Program-made: the position numbers and the translations under genes | DNA from: an uncultured Woeseiaceae bacterium | GTDB lineage: Bacteria > Pseudomonadota > Gammaproteobacteria > Woeseiales > Woeseiaceae | Direction: 5' to 3' | Assembly: GCA_947259435.1 (NCBI GenBank) | Contig: CAMYMP010000144.1 | Coordinates: 1 to 6,044 of the forward strand | DNA: 6,044 bases | Shown here: one piece after another, positions 5,465 through 6,044 of the stretch | Layout of the letters: each line of letters starts with the position of its first letter | How positions within the stretch are numbered: position 1 is the stretch's first letter | The notes under the pieces: model-generated | Seen by the model: only the letters and a program-made list of their open reading frames with translations | The model's database searches: none | What the model was told of the DNA's origin: nothing

Positions 5465-6044
5465 TCAGGCTCCGACAGCCACATCAATGGATCCTTCGAT
5501 CTCGATCGTTTTCTTATCTACTCGCGTGTAGTCGTACAGGCCGGCTTCGTCGTAGATGACTCGGTCTTCGTAATCATCAAACCAGATAGCATCCGGATTA
5601 CGTCCGACGATACAAACTTTTCCGCGGTCCGGGGCATCCAGCGCATTGCGTAGAATCTTGAATATCACCACACCGTTCTCAGTTCCCGGGACACCGGGAA
5701 TTGGTTGATTGGTGACAGCCGCCACCTCGGTCTTACCCTTGTAGTGCGTAATTGACAGGCGCGCATGTGTTTCAACGCCAGACAGTCCCTTCTGAGATTC
5801 GTTGAGGAGGTTCCATACCGTTTCGATCGGCACGTTGAAGTGCCGGTACGCAATAATGTCCCTACCGCAGAAGAAGTAATGGTTCCCAACGCCAACCCGG
5901 TACAGGGCGCGTTGCATCACTCTGAGCGCATCAGAGTCATCGTTAATTCCCTTGATGATAGGCGCCTGGTTCTCGACGTTGATCCAGCCGCGAGACGTAA
6001 CGCCCTCAATAGCCTTGCGGGTGTCCTCGTGCCACTTGAGTGAG
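5465..6044 (-). CDS. KamA-family radical SAM protein (lysine 2,3-aminomutase-like), C-terminal part
   Basis: The frame stays open on the minus strand from the right edge to a TGA at 5467-5465, giving the last 192 residues of a longer protein. An internal GTG at 5920 is not the start, because clear family sequence lies upstream of it. Recognisable parts are NVENQAPIIKGINDDSDALR (the conserved Q-x-P-x-x-K-G-x-N-D segment late in the radical SAM barrel), then VGVGNHYFFCGRDI and YRHFNVP, equivalent to the family's PYY and HFR-P region. SITHYKGKTEV follows, where the Lys of GK (bases 5734-5732) aligns with the PLP-binding lysine of lysine 2,3-aminomutase. The tail IVGRNPDAIWFDDYED is typical of a KamA subgroup distinct from the clostridial enzyme. 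Family members use a 4Fe-4S cluster, S-adenosylmethionine and PLP to move an amino group. The cluster CxxxCxxC motif lies outside the window and the substrate cannot be told. It converges on the secreted-protein gene. Confidence 0.85.
   Translation of the reverse strand, partial: SLKWHEDTRKAIEGVTSRGWINVENQAPIIKGINDDSDALRVMQRALYRVGVGNHYFFCGRDIIAYRHFNVPIETVWNLLNESQKGLSGVETHARLSITHYKGKTEVAAVTNQPIPGVPGTENGVVIFKILRNALDAPDRGKVCIVGRNPDAIWFDDYEDRVIYDEAGLYDYTRVDKKTIEIEGSIDVAVGA

Noticed and set aside
1..6044. Mobile elements, CRISPR arrays, tRNA/rRNA genes, toxin-antitoxin or defence modules
   Set aside because: No transposase or integrase, terminal inverted repeats, regularly spaced repeats, tRNA-like cloverleaf or known defence domains were seen.

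Overview
This is an ordinary-looking chromosomal stretch, probably from a gammaproteobacterium or close relative. That guess rests on the bacterial gene layout, moderately high GC in the genes, Shine-Dalgarno sites, a lipobox signal and a probable Tat signal. No gene in the window fixes the taxon. I see no phage, transposon, integron, CRISPR, rRNA or tRNA.

Layout: (1) The 3' end of an unrecognised + strand gene (2-271). (2) An AT-rich gap with a 20-bp dyad at 310-329, then a small YCII-related protein (372-662, +). (3) A stem-loop at 676-706 between convergent genes. (4) An alpha/beta-hydrolase lipoprotein (725-1585, -). (5) A divergent intergenic region (1586-1746) with a candidate operator. 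(6) An exported M24B (Xaa-Pro aminopeptidase/creatinase-like) metallopeptidase (1747-3000, +). (7) A hypothetical seven-helix membrane protein (3041-3751, -). (8) A 287-bp divergent gap (3752-4038). (9) A secreted two-domain protein of unknown function (4039-5343, +). (10) The C-terminal 192 residues of a KamA-family radical SAM (lysine 2,3-aminomutase-like) protein, running off the right edge (5465-6044, -).

After the first two + strand genes the strand alternates at every gene (+,+,-,+,-,+,-). Most genes are therefore probably single transcription units, with two divergent promoter regions and three convergent junctions. Nothing links the genes into one pathway. The hydrolase and the M24 peptidase share a divergent control region and both appear to be exported, so joint regulation of two extracytoplasmic hydrolytic activities is possible but not shown. 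I found no convincing new multi-gene system. The least explained items are the 434-residue secreted protein, the membrane protein beside it, and the dyads upstream of the YCII gene and in the divergent regions.
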